Part shown: in pieces, positions 38,528 to 48,847 of the stretch
Layout of the letters: each line of letters starts with the position of its first letter
How positions within the stretch are numbered: the first letter of the stretch is position 1
Assembly: GCA_038659295.1 (NCBI GenBank)
Contig: JASNGC010000002.1
Location: forward strand, 620,001-684,000
Length of the DNA stretch: 64,000 nt
Source of the DNA: Enterocytospora artemiae
Lineage: Eukaryota > Microsporidia
Reading direction: 5' to 3'
Notes under the pieces: model-generated
Databases searched by the model: none
Told to the model about the DNA's origin: nothing
What the model saw: only the letters and a program-made list of their open reading frames with translations
Position numbers and translations under genes: made by a program

Positions 38528-40807
38528 TTAGACTGAAGATGTATTTATTGTTAAGAATTTTCTTCCTTCTTCGCTTAAATATTTTTCTAGAACACATCTA
38601 CATATCCTATTAAAATCATTAAGATATTTCTTCTCCTCTATAGTTAGCATAGAAATATCTAACAGCCTCAATTGATAGGGAACAAGCGTGATATTAATCA
38701 ATTTGATTTGAGAAGTCTGACAATTACAGGTATTTGTAAAATACTTACTAATAGCATTATTATCTGGAACGGTTACCAAAGCACCACCACTATTATCATC
38801 ACCATCATCTTGCAAAGATATCATGTGTGGCTGGCTATTTGATTCCGCATCCTCATCTTCATTGTCATTATGGCCACATTTGATTGTTGGCTCAAGTATC
38901 TTTGAAAATACCAAATTTTCAATTCTTATTCCGTATTCATTTTCCTTATAATATCCAGGCTCAATTGAAAATACCATATTTTCCTTAATTAGCTCTTCGG
39001 ACTTTGGGCCTACACAAGGAGGATGCTCATGGACACATAGATAATGACCCACTCCATGAGATAATCCATGTCCATACTCCATATTTTCATCTTTTAACTT
39101 CTTACGACCAATTTGGTCTAATTTACTAAACTTATCAGTAGACAAGTAAGAACTCATCATACAATTAATATGGCATTGAAAAACTAGGGTGTTTGAATGA
39201 ATCATTTCAGGTAGTAAACTAGTATTATCACCAAAGTATAAAGTTCTTGTTGTGTCAGTAGTACCAAATATATATTGAGAACCACTATCAATAAGGTAAA
39301 TTTGATTTTTATCTATGATTTTGTCACTTGCTTTATGATGCACTATCGCCGCATTTGAGCCGGTTGACGAAATTGTCTCAAATGAAGGCTGTAAAAAAAA
39401 GGAATTCTTTCTTTTAAGTTCTAGCAGTTTTTCCGAAACATCTATTTCACTAATATTTTTACCAATATTTTGTTCCAGATAAGCAAAAAGTTCAGTTAGC
39501 GCGATTCCATCATATAAATAAGATAGAGCCATTCCAGCAAGCTCAATTAAGTTTTTTGTAGCTTGCATTAATCTAATTTCATCTGTCTTTTCAATATAAA
39601 GGTGAAGAGAATCACATTTTCCTGCAAAAGACTCATTAGAAAAATCTCCATTGGTTTTAAAATTCTTCAATAAAGACTTACCATCATATTGATTATTCAT
39701 ATCATCCTTATCCTGTCTAATATTTCCTATAATCATATTGTCGTCTTTTTCACGATATTTCCTGATAATAAATTTGTTAAAAATATATTGATTACAATCC
39801 CCTGAAATTACAACAGATGTATCGATTTTGCCCAAAAATGACTCAAAATCATCATATTTTCTTACCTCTACATCTGTTAAATATATTTCGCAATCTGTAA
39901 AGAGAATATTTGATGCTGGACCAATCAGCAAGTATGAATAGAATACTGGATTGAATTCAATGTCTGTACCCCTCAGATTTAAAACATAAGCTATTGTATC
40001 TAATTCTGTAATAATAACTGTTTTTCCTGAAAATTTTCTTCTAATTTCCGATAATTTTATTTTAAAGGAGGATCCTGTTACGTTAGGACATCTATCAAAC
40101 TTACGTTTGACAATTGATGAATCAGAAAGACACTTGCCATTTTCATTTAAACCATCACAAATACATTTAGAGTGGCTGAGCTCTTCTTTAGTTATATCAT
40201 GATTTACACATACGTAACCCAATCCTAGAGATCTTAAGTATTTAATTATATCAAGATCGTTCTTTATATAATCACAAAACAACCTATTTTCGAGATATTC
40301 TATCTCCAAAGAAGTTTTATGAAAGTAATTTTTTTTAAAGCTTTCTAATTCCAATTTTTCACTACTACATTCATTGTTAAGCACCTCAGTTATGCAAATA
40401 TCAACCAAATTTTGCTCAATGTAAACAAATTCTACATTGTTTGCATCCAATTTTTCCTTAATTTTCTTGAATGTTTTCGATGACACCTTTCTTAAATCAA
40501 AACTAACTGATTTGTATTTTATAAGTGAGTCAGTTAACGTTTCGAGGGATAATTCATAAGAAGATTGCTCTTTTGCTTGGATGTAATATCTGGAGTCTGT
40601 AAGTAGTACCGGATTATCAGATGTTAAAGCTATACCATTTGATCCTGTAAATCCTGTAATGAACTCCACTCTAGAATCCTTTGGTCCTAAATACTCACTT
40701 AAATGATTGTCAGATGTAAAAGTAGCGTAACAGTCTACCTTGAGTTTCTTCATCTTTTTCAAAAGTTTATGATGAATTTCGTTGTTGAATATTTTGTTTG
40801 TTGTCAT
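38528..40807 (-). CDS. XPNPEP1: Xaa-Pro aminopeptidase (aminopeptidase P, M24B)
   Basis: Cytosolic-type metallopeptidase that removes an N-terminal residue followed by proline. The 759-residue protein has the three-domain layout: N-terminal creatinase-like domain (GFTGSNGIALTSDNPVLLTDSRYYIQA at about 50-76), a second such domain, and the pita-bread catalytic domain. Metal ligands are visible: Asp in IYLIDSGSQY, Asp in GTTDTTRTLYFG, His in HGLSHGVGHYL, Glu in SIEPGYYKENEYG and Glu in GIRIENLVF. A ~60-residue low-complexity acidic insert near 650-710 is unusual. There is no signal peptide or obvious targeting sequence. The start follows TACTCC directly. Identity is secure. Confidence 0.94.
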   Translation of the reverse strand: MTTNKIFNNEIHHKLLKKMKKLKVDCYATFTSDNHLSEYLGPKDSRVEFITGFTGSNGIALTSDNPVLLTDSRYYIQAKEQSSYELSLETLTDSLIKYKSVSFDLRKVSSKTFKKIKEKLDANNVEFVYIEQNLVDICITEVLNNECSSEKLELESFKKNYFHKTSLEIEYLENRLFCDYIKNDLDIIKYLRSLGLGYVCVNHDITKEELSHSKCICDGLNENGKCLSDSSIVKRKFDRCPNVTGSSFKIKLSEIRRKFSGKTVIITELDTIAYVLNLRGTDIEFNPVFYSYLLIGPASNILFTDCEIYLTDVEVRKYDDFESFLGKIDTSVVISGDCNQYIFNKFIIRKYREKDDNMIIGNIRQDKDDMNNQYDGKSLLKNFKTNGDFSNESFAGKCDSLHLYIEKTDEIRLMQATKNLIELAGMALSYLYDGIALTELFAYLEQNIGKNISEIDVSEKLLELKRKNSFFLQPSFETISSTGSNAAIVHHKASDKIIDKNQIYLIDSGSQYIFGTTDTTRTLYFGDNTSLLPEMIHSNTLVFQCHINCMMSSYLSTDKFSKLDQIGRKKLKDENMEYGHGLSHGVGHYLCVHEHPPCVGPKSEELIKENMVFSIEPGYYKENEYGIRIENLVFSKILEPTIKCGHNDNEDEDAESNSQPHMISLQDDGDDNSGGALVTVPDNNAISKYFTNTCNCQTSQIKLINITLVPYQLRLLDISMLTIEEKKYLNDFNRICRCVLEKYLSEEGRKFLTINTSSV

Positions 40808-41190
40808 GGAGTAAAAATGTAATTATTATTTCAACCAAAATTTTAAAAAATAACTGAATAAAAACACGAACTAACTAAATACAATTTATAAATGGCTCAC
40901 TAGAAATATTAAATGGAAAGTAGTACTTTATTATCAACATTTCACCCAAATTCATTTTGGAAATATTGTTTTGCTAACTAAAAATCATACATAATACCTA
41001 TACATACCACACGCCTTGTATAATGTTAAAGGCTCCATTAGTTGTCCTAAAAACTTAAATATCGGACGAATTACTTCAAATATTCCCAGTTAGAGAAGTG
41101 AAGTTGCTGCGATCGTGATATTCTATGTATCATTAAAAGTTTTGACGAGCATATATTTTATCTACAAAGTTAAAAATTCTTCAACTCAAT
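40808..41190. other. AT-rich intergenic spacer
   Basis: Upstream of aminopeptidase P and downstream of the alpha-actinin gene, all on the minus strand. No feature recognised. Confidence 0.5.
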
Positions 41191-42888
41191 TTATTTATGT
41201 AGCAATTCTGACAAATCTTTAACTGTGGCCTTCTTGCCAATCTTTGTGAATTTACACAAACTAGAGTAATGTTCATCTGATATTTCAGATACTGAAACAG
41301 TATCGCACCCTAGAAGCTTAAAAATTCCTGGCAATACTGATTTTGTGTATGATGCAAATGAAAGATCTAATACCAAATTTCGCACCTGCTCAATAGTATA
41401 AACCTCAACCTCACTTAAATTAATCATATCGAAATCCTTCTGGTTGATCGAGTGACCAATCTTTTTGATGGCTTGGAAAGAAATGGTATCTTTCTCGCTA
41501 AATTTTTTAAAAATAGCCTCTGCATTCTTTAAATTCTCCTCTAGCACACCTTTCACTGTGTTCAATCGACTGATTCTTTCAAGGCAAATACCAGATATTT
41601 TTTTTATTGCGGGAAGAATTAGCATGTTGTTTTTATTCTCGTAAGTTGACTCCAAAAGTTCCAAAATAACCTTTGGCATACTCAGATCTTTATCACACTC
41701 CTTTCCATAGAGTGATTTTGTTTCATTTGCCAAATACTGCTGGAAAATGAACTTTAAATTTTCTAGTTTGATCAAATCATCCGTTTTACACTCTTTTACA
41801 ATATCATTGAATCCATTAATGTCTATTACCTTGTCAATGTGGTAGTGATCATAAGTAACAAGATAATCAGTAAGAGTATCATCAAATTTATGATTTTCTG
41901 CCATATCAAGAGCCCTTATTGAATAGTAGCTAGAATTGATGTCAAAAGCATCTTTCATGAGAATGGTATTTAACTTGTCAATCCTTTGAATTGAAGTTAG
42001 AAGAGTATTGAATATATCTTTTACCTTTTCCACTTCTTCGTAAAATGTGATCTTGTTTTTGTTGAAATTTTCAGACTTAGATTTAAAAATATTTCTTTCC
42101 TTAAATGTCAGATCAAGATTGGCAAAAAGATTTTTCATTCCATATTTCGCATTATTTATCTTCTCTACATCCTTGAACTTTTCATAAAACATCATTAAAT
42201 AGGTCATAATACTTTTTTCATCAGGATAGAGTTCTGTTGCAAGGTCTTCCACATCGATCAACTGAGAAATCCCAAGGTGAGACTCCGCAATTGAAAATGC
42301 TTGGCCAAGGTTTTCAACTGAATTCTCCTTTTTCAGCTGATAGAAATTTTTGACCAATTCCGGGCGAAAGTTATGAATAATAGCATTAAATCCCAAACCA
42401 TCCTTCCAAGAAGTTGTAAAATTGTCAATTTGGACATTTTCATAGTTGCGAGTGACGAATTTTACCCACTCAAGAAGTTCTGATTTAAATCCCATATTGA
42501 TGTTTGAAGACAAATCCTCTGAAAACACCATTTTAGAAATAAGAGTCCAGACAAACCCAAGAATCAGCTTTTCATCTCCATACACAATATCCTCTGCTCC
42601 GATATTTACCAATGTTATGCCCCTACTTTTAATGAAATCCAACAGGGTATTCACATTTTCCATTTTTTGTATTTTAATCATTGGTTTCATTTGAATGACT
42701 GGTGGGTTTCTGTGCAAACATTCAAGTAAATTGTATATTTGCGTTCCATCTTTTAAATCCTCGAAAAGGTTTTTAATAGCACAATATCCGCCTTTGGTCA
42801 ACTTACTATTCAACCATTTGGTGAATGTCTTAACCTGCATTTGAACCCAATGCTCCGAGCTAGTTGTGTTTGTTGTGGTAAGGGACAT
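41191..42888 (-). CDS. Alpha-actinin-like actin cross-linker
   Basis: From the ATG at 42888 the protein is 565 residues. Two calponin-homology domains form an actin-binding domain: CH1 about 10-115 (VKTFTKWLNSKL ... ENVNTLLDFIKSRGI) and CH2 about 125-235 (ELLEWVKFVT ... WKDGLGFNAIIHNFRPELV). A helical rod of roughly one to two spectrin-like repeats follows (about 240-470), then a ~90-residue C-terminal part that looks like a degenerate calmodulin-like domain without clear EF-hand calcium loops. Fimbrin was ruled out because it has four CH domains and an N-terminal EF-hand pair. The short rod matches fungal alpha-actinin. The start lies five bases after TTGCCCT. Confidence 0.87.
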   Translation of the reverse strand: MSLTTTNTTSSEHWVQMQVKTFTKWLNSKLTKGGYCAIKNLFEDLKDGTQIYNLLECLHRNPPVIQMKPMIKIQKMENVNTLLDFIKSRGITLVNIGAEDIVYGDEKLILGFVWTLISKMVFSEDLSSNINMGFKSELLEWVKFVTRNYENVQIDNFTTSWKDGLGFNAIIHNFRPELVKNFYQLKKENSVENLGQAFSIAESHLGISQLIDVEDLATELYPDEKSIMTYLMMFYEKFKDVEKINNAKYGMKNLFANLDLTFKERNIFKSKSENFNKNKITFYEEVEKVKDIFNTLLTSIQRIDKLNTILMKDAFDINSSYYSIRALDMAENHKFDDTLTDYLVTYDHYHIDKVIDINGFNDIVKECKTDDLIKLENLKFIFQQYLANETKSLYGKECDKDLSMPKVILELLESTYENKNNMLILPAIKKISGICLERISRLNTVKGVLEENLKNAEAIFKKFSEKDTISFQAIKKIGHSINQKDFDMINLSEVEVYTIEQVRNLVLDLSFASYTKSVLPGIFKLLGCDTVSVSEISDEHYSSLCKFTKIGKKATVKDLSELLHK

Positions 42889-43414
42889 TTGAGGGCAAAA
42901 AAGAATCAATATTTTAAATTTCAGGGTTTGTTTACACTCTCCAAAAGCGTAATTAATGTAAAATAAGCATAAATAGCTGAGTAGTATAGTATAATCATCA
43001 CTTCATAGATATTACCTCCTTATAAACATCGACCATTATTTGTTTCTTAGTTTATTCTCTTTATGTCCATATTATCAGATGGTTATGGAATGTTATGCCT
43101 GTGTTATTTTTTATGCTGAATAAATTACTTAAAAATTCCAAACAAAATGAATTACACAAATATTAGATTTTAATATATGACTATATTCCAACCATGGAAA
43201 ACAGTTCTTATCTCTTTTCAAGACTTTAAAAGGTGAATGGTGTTTGAATTATCTATGTAGGAGTAAATGAATACAGTAGACTGGGATTATGGTTTTGATT
43301 AAAAGGTTCAGTCCAAATGCTAAGTGATTAATGATAGGTTATTAGATACTAAAGTTCTTATAATTTAAAAAACAAACAAGAAAATGTTTGTTTGGAAAAT
43401 TTCACAGACCTGAT
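42889..43414. other. AT-rich intergenic spacer
   Basis: About 520 bases with no open frame of note. The minus-strand CCC at 42893-42895 belongs to the alpha-actinin start motif. Confidence 0.5.
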
Positions 43415-43831
43415 TTATTTATAGTATTTTCCAATGCTTCGGATTACTTTTGCAATAATAAAATTGTTAACTTTGATCAAAACAGCCATCGAAATCACAA
43501 GTTTCCATACATCCATTTTAGCTCCTAAATATTTAGTTTCGTAATCAATTCTGACAGGAAATTCGTTATCCTCACCGAAATAAATAGAAATATCTTCAAT
43601 TTCATAAATTCTATGGCCTAACTCTTTGAGTACACAAATATGCTGCCCACTAAAAGACACTTTTACCCAGTTGAAATCTTTTGCGTCATATGAACATATC
43701 TGCTTATCACCTATATTCAGAACATCAAACTCCCTAGTAGAAATCTCAATATTATCACCACTTACTATTGACAGAATCAATATGATATAGAATGCTCCAG
43801 CAGAAAATGGAGTTAAGGTATTGAGTTTCAT
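43415..43831 (-). CDS. Small secretory-pathway protein with N- and C-terminal hydrophobic segments
   Basis: The ATG at 43831 follows AACCCCTATA, which overrules a longer upstream frame. The 138-residue product has a signal peptide-like N-terminus (about 10-25), a polar lumenal or extracellular part of ~75 residues with two cysteines (CSYDAKDFNW ... ICVLKEL), and a C-terminal hydrophobic segment (about 110-125) with a basic cytosolic tail. The topology resembles a type I membrane protein such as a p24 cargo receptor: short GOLD-like lumenal domain, single span, short tail with lysines. The match is by architecture only; I did not find the p24 signature. Otherwise unknown. Confidence 0.68.
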   Translation of the reverse strand: MKLNTLTPFSAGAFYIILILSIVSGDNIEISTREFDVLNIGDKQICSYDAKDFNWVKVSFSGQHICVLKELGHRIYEIEDISIYFGEDNEFPVRIDYETKYLGAKMDVWKLVISMAVLIKVNNFIIAKVIRSIGKYYK

Positions 43832-44023
43832 TATAGGGGTTGAACCAGGAATAATTAAATCAACAAATACTGGATAACCCTGATGAGTTTTGGAAACATC
43901 AAAAACAACATACACTCAGTAAAAAAGGGCTATTGTGCTAAATTTAGGATGCATTCCCTCGGATGAAAGTTGATTAATAAGTAAAACTATAGTACCTGGA
44001 TTATATAATTTTCAAAAAGAACC

Positions 44024-46930
44024 CTACTCGAATTTTGTCTTTTTAATGCTGCAAAGTCCCAAGCTATCAAAGGCTGTTTTGCCCATGTGTTTTATCTTTT
44101 CGTGATCAAGAATTACTCGTCTGTAATCGACAATTTTTATTACACTATTTACAATTTCATTTAATATTTCACTTAAAAATTTCATATTTATAAACCTAGC
44201 TCTCAAAAATAAAATCTTTACTCTTCTGCCCAAGCAATAGAAAATATCATAAATATTCTGGCCAACTTTCTTATTGTACCTATTAATGTAAATAATCCCA
44301 CATCTAACCTTTATGTCTCGTCTAATTTTATCACGAATCAGATTTCCCGTTGATTTAGCAGGAACATATATTGATTGCCTGAAAAAAGGGATGTCTAGAT
44401 TAGCTTTTATAGCAAATCCCTGATTAAATATTTTTAATCCACACCATTCCAAATGGTCTTTCAAAAATGGTGGATCTAAGAAATCCTGAGCTGATTTTGA
44501 TTTTACAGTATCACTAAATAATGTTCTATTTTCCATTCTGGTGGTAGTTCGCGGCATTTTTTCTATTATGTTTACAAATGAATCTGAAGCAGATTTTTCG
44601 TGAAGAAATCGAATATCAAAATTAGATTCTGTTTTCATTTGATTCAGAATGATACCATATTCTTGCAAAGTATTTATTTTGTTAAAAAATGTTACAATTT
44701 CTTTGAAACATGGGCTAATAATCAAGAAATCATCTATATAATGGCATATCATTCCTTTTTCAAAAATTTGATTAAAATAAACCCTATCAATATGAGAAAG
44801 ATACAATGAACATAAAACAGCAGAAATACAGCATCCTTGTGGTAATCCTCTTTCTATTCTATAGTAGTTATCTCCCTTTTGAAAAACAAAATTTGAAAGT
44901 CTATTGATGAGTAATTCTTTAAATTCACTATTGCTATATACTTTATGACGATATTCCTTGAAAATTTTTTCGGTATAATTTTTCAAAATAGGAAATTGAG
45001 GTAATTCCTTGGTAAACAAATCATCGCTAGAAAATTCCGCAGAAATATTTTCAAAGTTTATTTTAGAAATAGGTCGTAAATATGCAAATGACTTTCTGAT
45101 ACTCGAACTTTTAAACCGATTAGTTAAAAGATTAAGCTCAAGGGTTTTGTATTCGGAGTAGCTATAAACAGGCTCATTAAATATATTGTTGATCATATCA
45201 ACTATGTGTGATTGTGGGATATTATCAAAACATTTGAAAAGATCCAGAGTAAGAATATAAACTTTTTGGGTAGAGTTAATTAAAAATGGATATAATTTTC
45301 TGTAAATATCATCAAATCCCAGAAGTGATGTGCCCACAAATGTCTTCTTGGGTGTAGAATCTGAGTTATAGGAATAGGACATTTTAAAAAGTTCTCTACG
45401 TAAGATTGGAAGTGTTTGGCTTAATACACTATTAATGGAGACATTCCTATAGTCAGATCTGTTTAATATTCCACAGTTAGTTATTGCTCTACATCCTGTT
45501 AGTTTGGGAACCATTCTTATTGTTGCAGAGGGAATAGTTCTTGCGGTTAGGTGACAATCGATTAGATATCTTTCGTAAAATTTAGAGGTGTATACTAGCC
45601 ATGTGCATCGTTTAAAGAAACACAATTGATATTTTTTACCTGGTAGAGTAGTTGTGTAGAAAAAATACGAGATAATCTTTAGAAAGACATTGTTAATAAT
45701 ATAAAACAAAATATTGTCCACAATCTTGACTCTTTCCAGGTGCTCCTTCATTTCACACTTTCCATTAAATATTTTTAATTTAGAAAGCTTTATATGTGAT
45801 CTGAGCTCTTCAAGACTAATCCTTTCATAAACATTTCTTTTTATAAGAATTGTGAGCTTTCCTTTTAGGACTTTGAAGTTCTCAAAATCAAAAATCGAGG
45901 TGAGGAATTTCTTTGAAATTATAAACAGGAAATCAATAATTTGTTCAGGGTCTGTTTCCACAAGCCCAACTGTTGGATCTGCAACAATTGAATTAATATC
46001 TTCTATTTGGCACAAGAGATATGAACTACTAGACAATTCAGAATTCTTTTCTATGGAAGATTTTTTATCCGTATTCCTTGTTCTTTTTACAATATCTGTA
46101 TTATCATAATTAATATTTTTCATCCGATCAGAACCATTATAGAATCCCCTATTTTGACTAGCACTGTTTTCTTTTATAGTGTTCATAATGTTATGGTTAA
46201 AATCTGAAGGTTTAGATTCTAATAGGATATTGTTTTGACTCTGCTTACTACTATTTTGTTTAACATTGATACTCTCTTTAAGGCATATTGACTCTGATTT
46301 TGTTTTACTACTTTTATCTTTAAAGAGTGATTTAAAGACAGCCTTAATACAAATTTTGTTGTATTTTTTGCAGGCTATTTCCACCGATTTTGATATTAAA
46401 TTTATATCAATTAAAGATTGATCAATATTCACCAATATGGAATGAATAATGTGTGGGAAATTCAGTATGGGCAATTCAGAACGAGTAATAAATAAGGAAT
46501 CTCTGAATATCGATCGAACTGGTATAGAACCATCATAAAGCTCAAAGAACAAACCTGCCGTATAGATAAGTTGGCCTCTACATTCTTCGATAATATGACA
46601 TTTTGTTATAAGAAATACAGAATATTCATCACCTATGGTTTCAAACACATGTACCCATTTGGAGGTAAAAAACAAATTTCTAGATGTATTTAGATTGTAC
46701 CAAGTCCTCTTGGAAGTATCAAATCCTCTACAGTATTGGTTTTGTGGATCAGAAAGGTCGATACATCTTTCCAATATATCAAATGGGCTAAGGATACTCT
46801 CGACAGGCAATTTTGGTACTTCACACTTGCACAGAATAAATACATTGACAATATTTAAATCTATCCCAAATTTCTCCTTCGAGAAACTTTTTAAAGTAAC
46901 AAACTTTAGCTTTTTTAAAATTTCCTTCAT
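44024..46930 (-). CDS. TERT: Telomerase reverse transcriptase
   Basis: Catalytic subunit of telomerase. From the ATG at 46930 the protein is 968 residues. The N-terminal half includes a TRBD region with a CP/T-type segment (YQLCFFKRCTWLVYTSKFYERYL). The reverse transcriptase motifs are in order: motif 1 TIRMVPKLTGCRAI, motif A LTLDLFKCFDNIP (Asp ~563), motif B' RGLPQGCCISAVLCSLYLSHID, motif C CHYIDDFLIISP (Asp 733/734), motif D GIILNQMKTESNF and motif E WCGLKIF. A retroelement RT was ruled out by the TRBD region, the TERT-type DLFKCFD and WCG motifs, and the lack of integrase, RNase H or endonuclease. Motif C has Ile before the DD instead of the more usual Val. CCTAAAA precedes the ATG. Identity is secure. 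Confidence 0.95.
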   Translation of the reverse strand: MKEILKKLKFVTLKSFSKEKFGIDLNIVNVFILCKCEVPKLPVESILSPFDILERCIDLSDPQNQYCRGFDTSKRTWYNLNTSRNLFFTSKWVHVFETIGDEYSVFLITKCHIIEECRGQLIYTAGLFFELYDGSIPVRSIFRDSLFITRSELPILNFPHIIHSILVNIDQSLIDINLISKSVEIACKKYNKICIKAVFKSLFKDKSSKTKSESICLKESINVKQNSSKQSQNNILLESKPSDFNHNIMNTIKENSASQNRGFYNGSDRMKNINYDNTDIVKRTRNTDKKSSIEKNSELSSSSYLLCQIEDINSIVADPTVGLVETDPEQIIDFLFIISKKFLTSIFDFENFKVLKGKLTILIKRNVYERISLEELRSHIKLSKLKIFNGKCEMKEHLERVKIVDNILFYIINNVFLKIISYFFYTTTLPGKKYQLCFFKRCTWLVYTSKFYERYLIDCHLTARTIPSATIRMVPKLTGCRAITNCGILNRSDYRNVSINSVLSQTLPILRRELFKMSYSYNSDSTPKKTFVGTSLLGFDDIYRKLYPFLINSTQKVYILTLDLFKCFDNIPQSHIVDMINNIFNEPVYSYSEYKTLELNLLTNRFKSSSIRKSFAYLRPISKINFENISAEFSSDDLFTKELPQFPILKNYTEKIFKEYRHKVYSNSEFKELLINRLSNFVFQKGDNYYRIERGLPQGCCISAVLCSLYLSHIDRVYFNQIFEKGMICHYIDDFLIISPCFKEIVTFFNKINTLQEYGIILNQMKTESNFDIRFLHEKSASDSFVNIIEKMPRTTTRMENRTLFSDTVKSKSAQDFLDPPFLKDHLEWCGLKIFNQGFAIKANLDIPFFRQSIYVPAKSTGNLIRDKIRRDIKVRCGIIYINRYNKKVGQNIYDIFYCLGRRVKILFLRARFINMKFLSEILNEIVNSVIKIVDYRRVILDHEKIKHMGKTAFDSLGLCSIKKTKFE

Positions 46931-47377
46931 TTTTAGGTAAAATTTTTTCAATATTTATTAGAAAAACCAAAAAATTTCCGCTTAATTGCCTGATAGCATT
47001 TGAAGTATTGATATGTATATAATTCCAGATACTTTCGATGCTATTTTTAAAGAATAGAATCGTTTGATCGATTTTAGGTGAAATTCTTGTTAAAGTGTTC
47101 TAGATTCCTGAAAGATTAAACATAAACATCGCCACCAAAAATTTTCAACACATGAATAATTAATATAGCACAGCCTGGATCGTGTTGAAGAACAGATTTA
47201 TCATATGAAATCTTACTTTCAACGTTATATGCATGTAATCTTAGAAACTTAAATAAACCTTTACAATTTATTGTAGTTCCATGAAATTAGTATTGCAGAC
47301 ATTTATATTCGGTAATATGGTTTTAACATATGCTTTACAGCAGCCCCTATAGCAAACCAAATTTTGTGCCCACATCT
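46931..47377. other. AT-rich divergent spacer
   Basis: Lies between TERT and the next plus-strand gene. The CCC at 47369-47371 decides the downstream start over an upstream ATG at 47330. No RNA gene recognised. Confidence 0.5.
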
Positions 47378-48523
47378 ATGCACCAGGATAATATCGGAGA
47401 AATCGATGTTCCATTTACTGTTCCACACAAGACATATCCTGCACCATATAGTAGCTTGATGTGTAATTCTGATAAGACATTTATTGCAATGTTTTCCGCA
47501 GGAAAACCCGATTTTTTGCTTTTCAACGTTCCAAAGAATACAATACAGCTTGTGACAACTGAAAACAATGCAATTGCAGGAATAAGTTTTGTGAATCAAA
47601 AATTGGCCATTTCCTATGAAGATAAACTTGAAATATTCAATATCGAATGCCTGAAATTTGAAAATGCTGAATCTTCTGTAGCTATTATCAAACCCCCATT
47701 CGTATTAGGAGAGAAACCAGCTCACAAAACCGTTCAAATTAAATGTTTGAAAACTATTACACTAAGTCTTGAAAACTCTTTGGTTTTAAAGGATACTCTG
47801 TGTGTTTTTCCTTTAAAGGAGACTCAGTTATTATATCTATTTCATAAAACATTTGCAGTTTATGGAAAAAATTTACATTTAAAGAACGATCGATCTTTTG
47901 AGAAATTTTCTTTAGTTAATGATAACTGTTTGATAGTATATCTATCTGAAGGCATCGAAATATATAAATTAAACGAAGGGTTAGTGTATGAGGGAAGATA
48001 TGAAGACATTTGTCATTATAAATGCTTGGAAGAACCAGTTTATACTGAATATAACAGTAAGAAGATTAAAAAATGCAAGGATGAGAGGTTTGAGAGCGAT
48101 GTATATCAAACAAGACCTTACTATAATGTGAGAGAAAACAAAATATACAAGCTCCAAAATGAAAAGATTGTGGGGCCTGACCTTAACTTATATTTAGAGG
48201 ATTTAGACAATTTTCACCCCACAGAGTTTCAAAATCAGGATAACTCAATATTATTATTTGATGCTAAGCTAGGCGATCTTAGAGTTTATTCAAAGAATTT
48301 GAAAAAATGTATCCTCAATGTTTTGTCTGACAAATGGATCTGTTTTGATGAGGATCTTTTTTCAATCCATTCAGGTAATTTTGAAGTATATAAAATCCAA
48401 AACCAATATAAAGCTCCATTTGAATTAATTACAGATAGTATCCTTTATTATGAAGAAGAAGACGAGTTAGACTGGTCAGACACAAACTATCATGATCTTA
48501 AAACACCAGATAATGATAAGTAA
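47378..48523 (+). CDS. Hypothetical protein, possibly beta-propeller
   Basis: The ATG at 47378 follows TGCCCACATCT; the upstream in-frame ATG at 47330 lacks such a motif. The 381-residue product has repeating short beta-like segments separated by turns (SDKTFIAMF, NDNCLIVYLSEGIEIYKL, NSILLFDAKLGDLRVY, IHSGNFEVYKI), suggesting a seven-bladed propeller without canonical WD dipeptides. The C-terminal ~25 residues are acidic (YYEEEDELDWSD). No signal peptide or membrane span. I do not recognise the family. Confidence 0.68.
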   Translation: MHQDNIGEIDVPFTVPHKTYPAPYSSLMCNSDKTFIAMFSAGKPDFLLFNVPKNTIQLVTTENNAIAGISFVNQKLAISYEDKLEIFNIECLKFENAESSVAIIKPPFVLGEKPAHKTVQIKCLKTITLSLENSLVLKDTLCVFPLKETQLLYLFHKTFAVYGKNLHLKNDRSFEKFSLVNDNCLIVYLSEGIEIYKLNEGLVYEGRYEDICHYKCLEEPVYTEYNSKKIKKCKDERFESDVYQTRPYYNVRENKIYKLQNEKIVGPDLNLYLEDLDNFHPTEFQNQDNSILLFDAKLGDLRVYSKNLKKCILNVLSDKWICFDEDLFSIHSGNFEVYKIQNQYKAPFELITDSILYYEEEDELDWSDTNYHDLKTPDNDK

Positions 48524-48847
48524 CAAACCAATTATAATTCAGTACCTTAATTTGCCTGAAATGAGAGGGGTCTCTTCCTAAATTCTAATTATTTTATCTA
48601 AAAACTTGGAATATTTAGAAATTCAAATACCGTTTATAAATAATTATTTCTAAGTTTTCAACGTTGAATATTATATACTCTTGATAAGTTTATATTTCTT
48701 CTAAAATAGTTTGTATAGAAAAGTTCTTTGAAGATATAGCTAGCAAATAATGGATAGTTTGGCTAGTCATAATATTGTGCTAACAAAAAATTGTCTAATA
48801 AAAGTTTATCGAAGCATGATAGAATAAGATAATTTGGAACCGTCTAT
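48524..48847. other. AT-rich intergenic spacer
   Basis: Between two convergent genes. Nothing recognised. Confidence 0.5.

Noticed and set aside
41191..42888. Fimbrin/plastin for the double CH-domain protein
   Set aside because: Only two CH domains, followed by a helical rod; fimbrin has four CH domains and EF-hands.
43415..43831. p24 cargo receptor
   Set aside because: Topology fits, but the GOLD-domain cysteines and tail signals are not convincing; left as unknown.
44024..46930. Retrotransposon reverse transcriptase
   Set aside because: Motif set, TRBD region and lack of RNase H, integrase or endonuclease indicate TERT.
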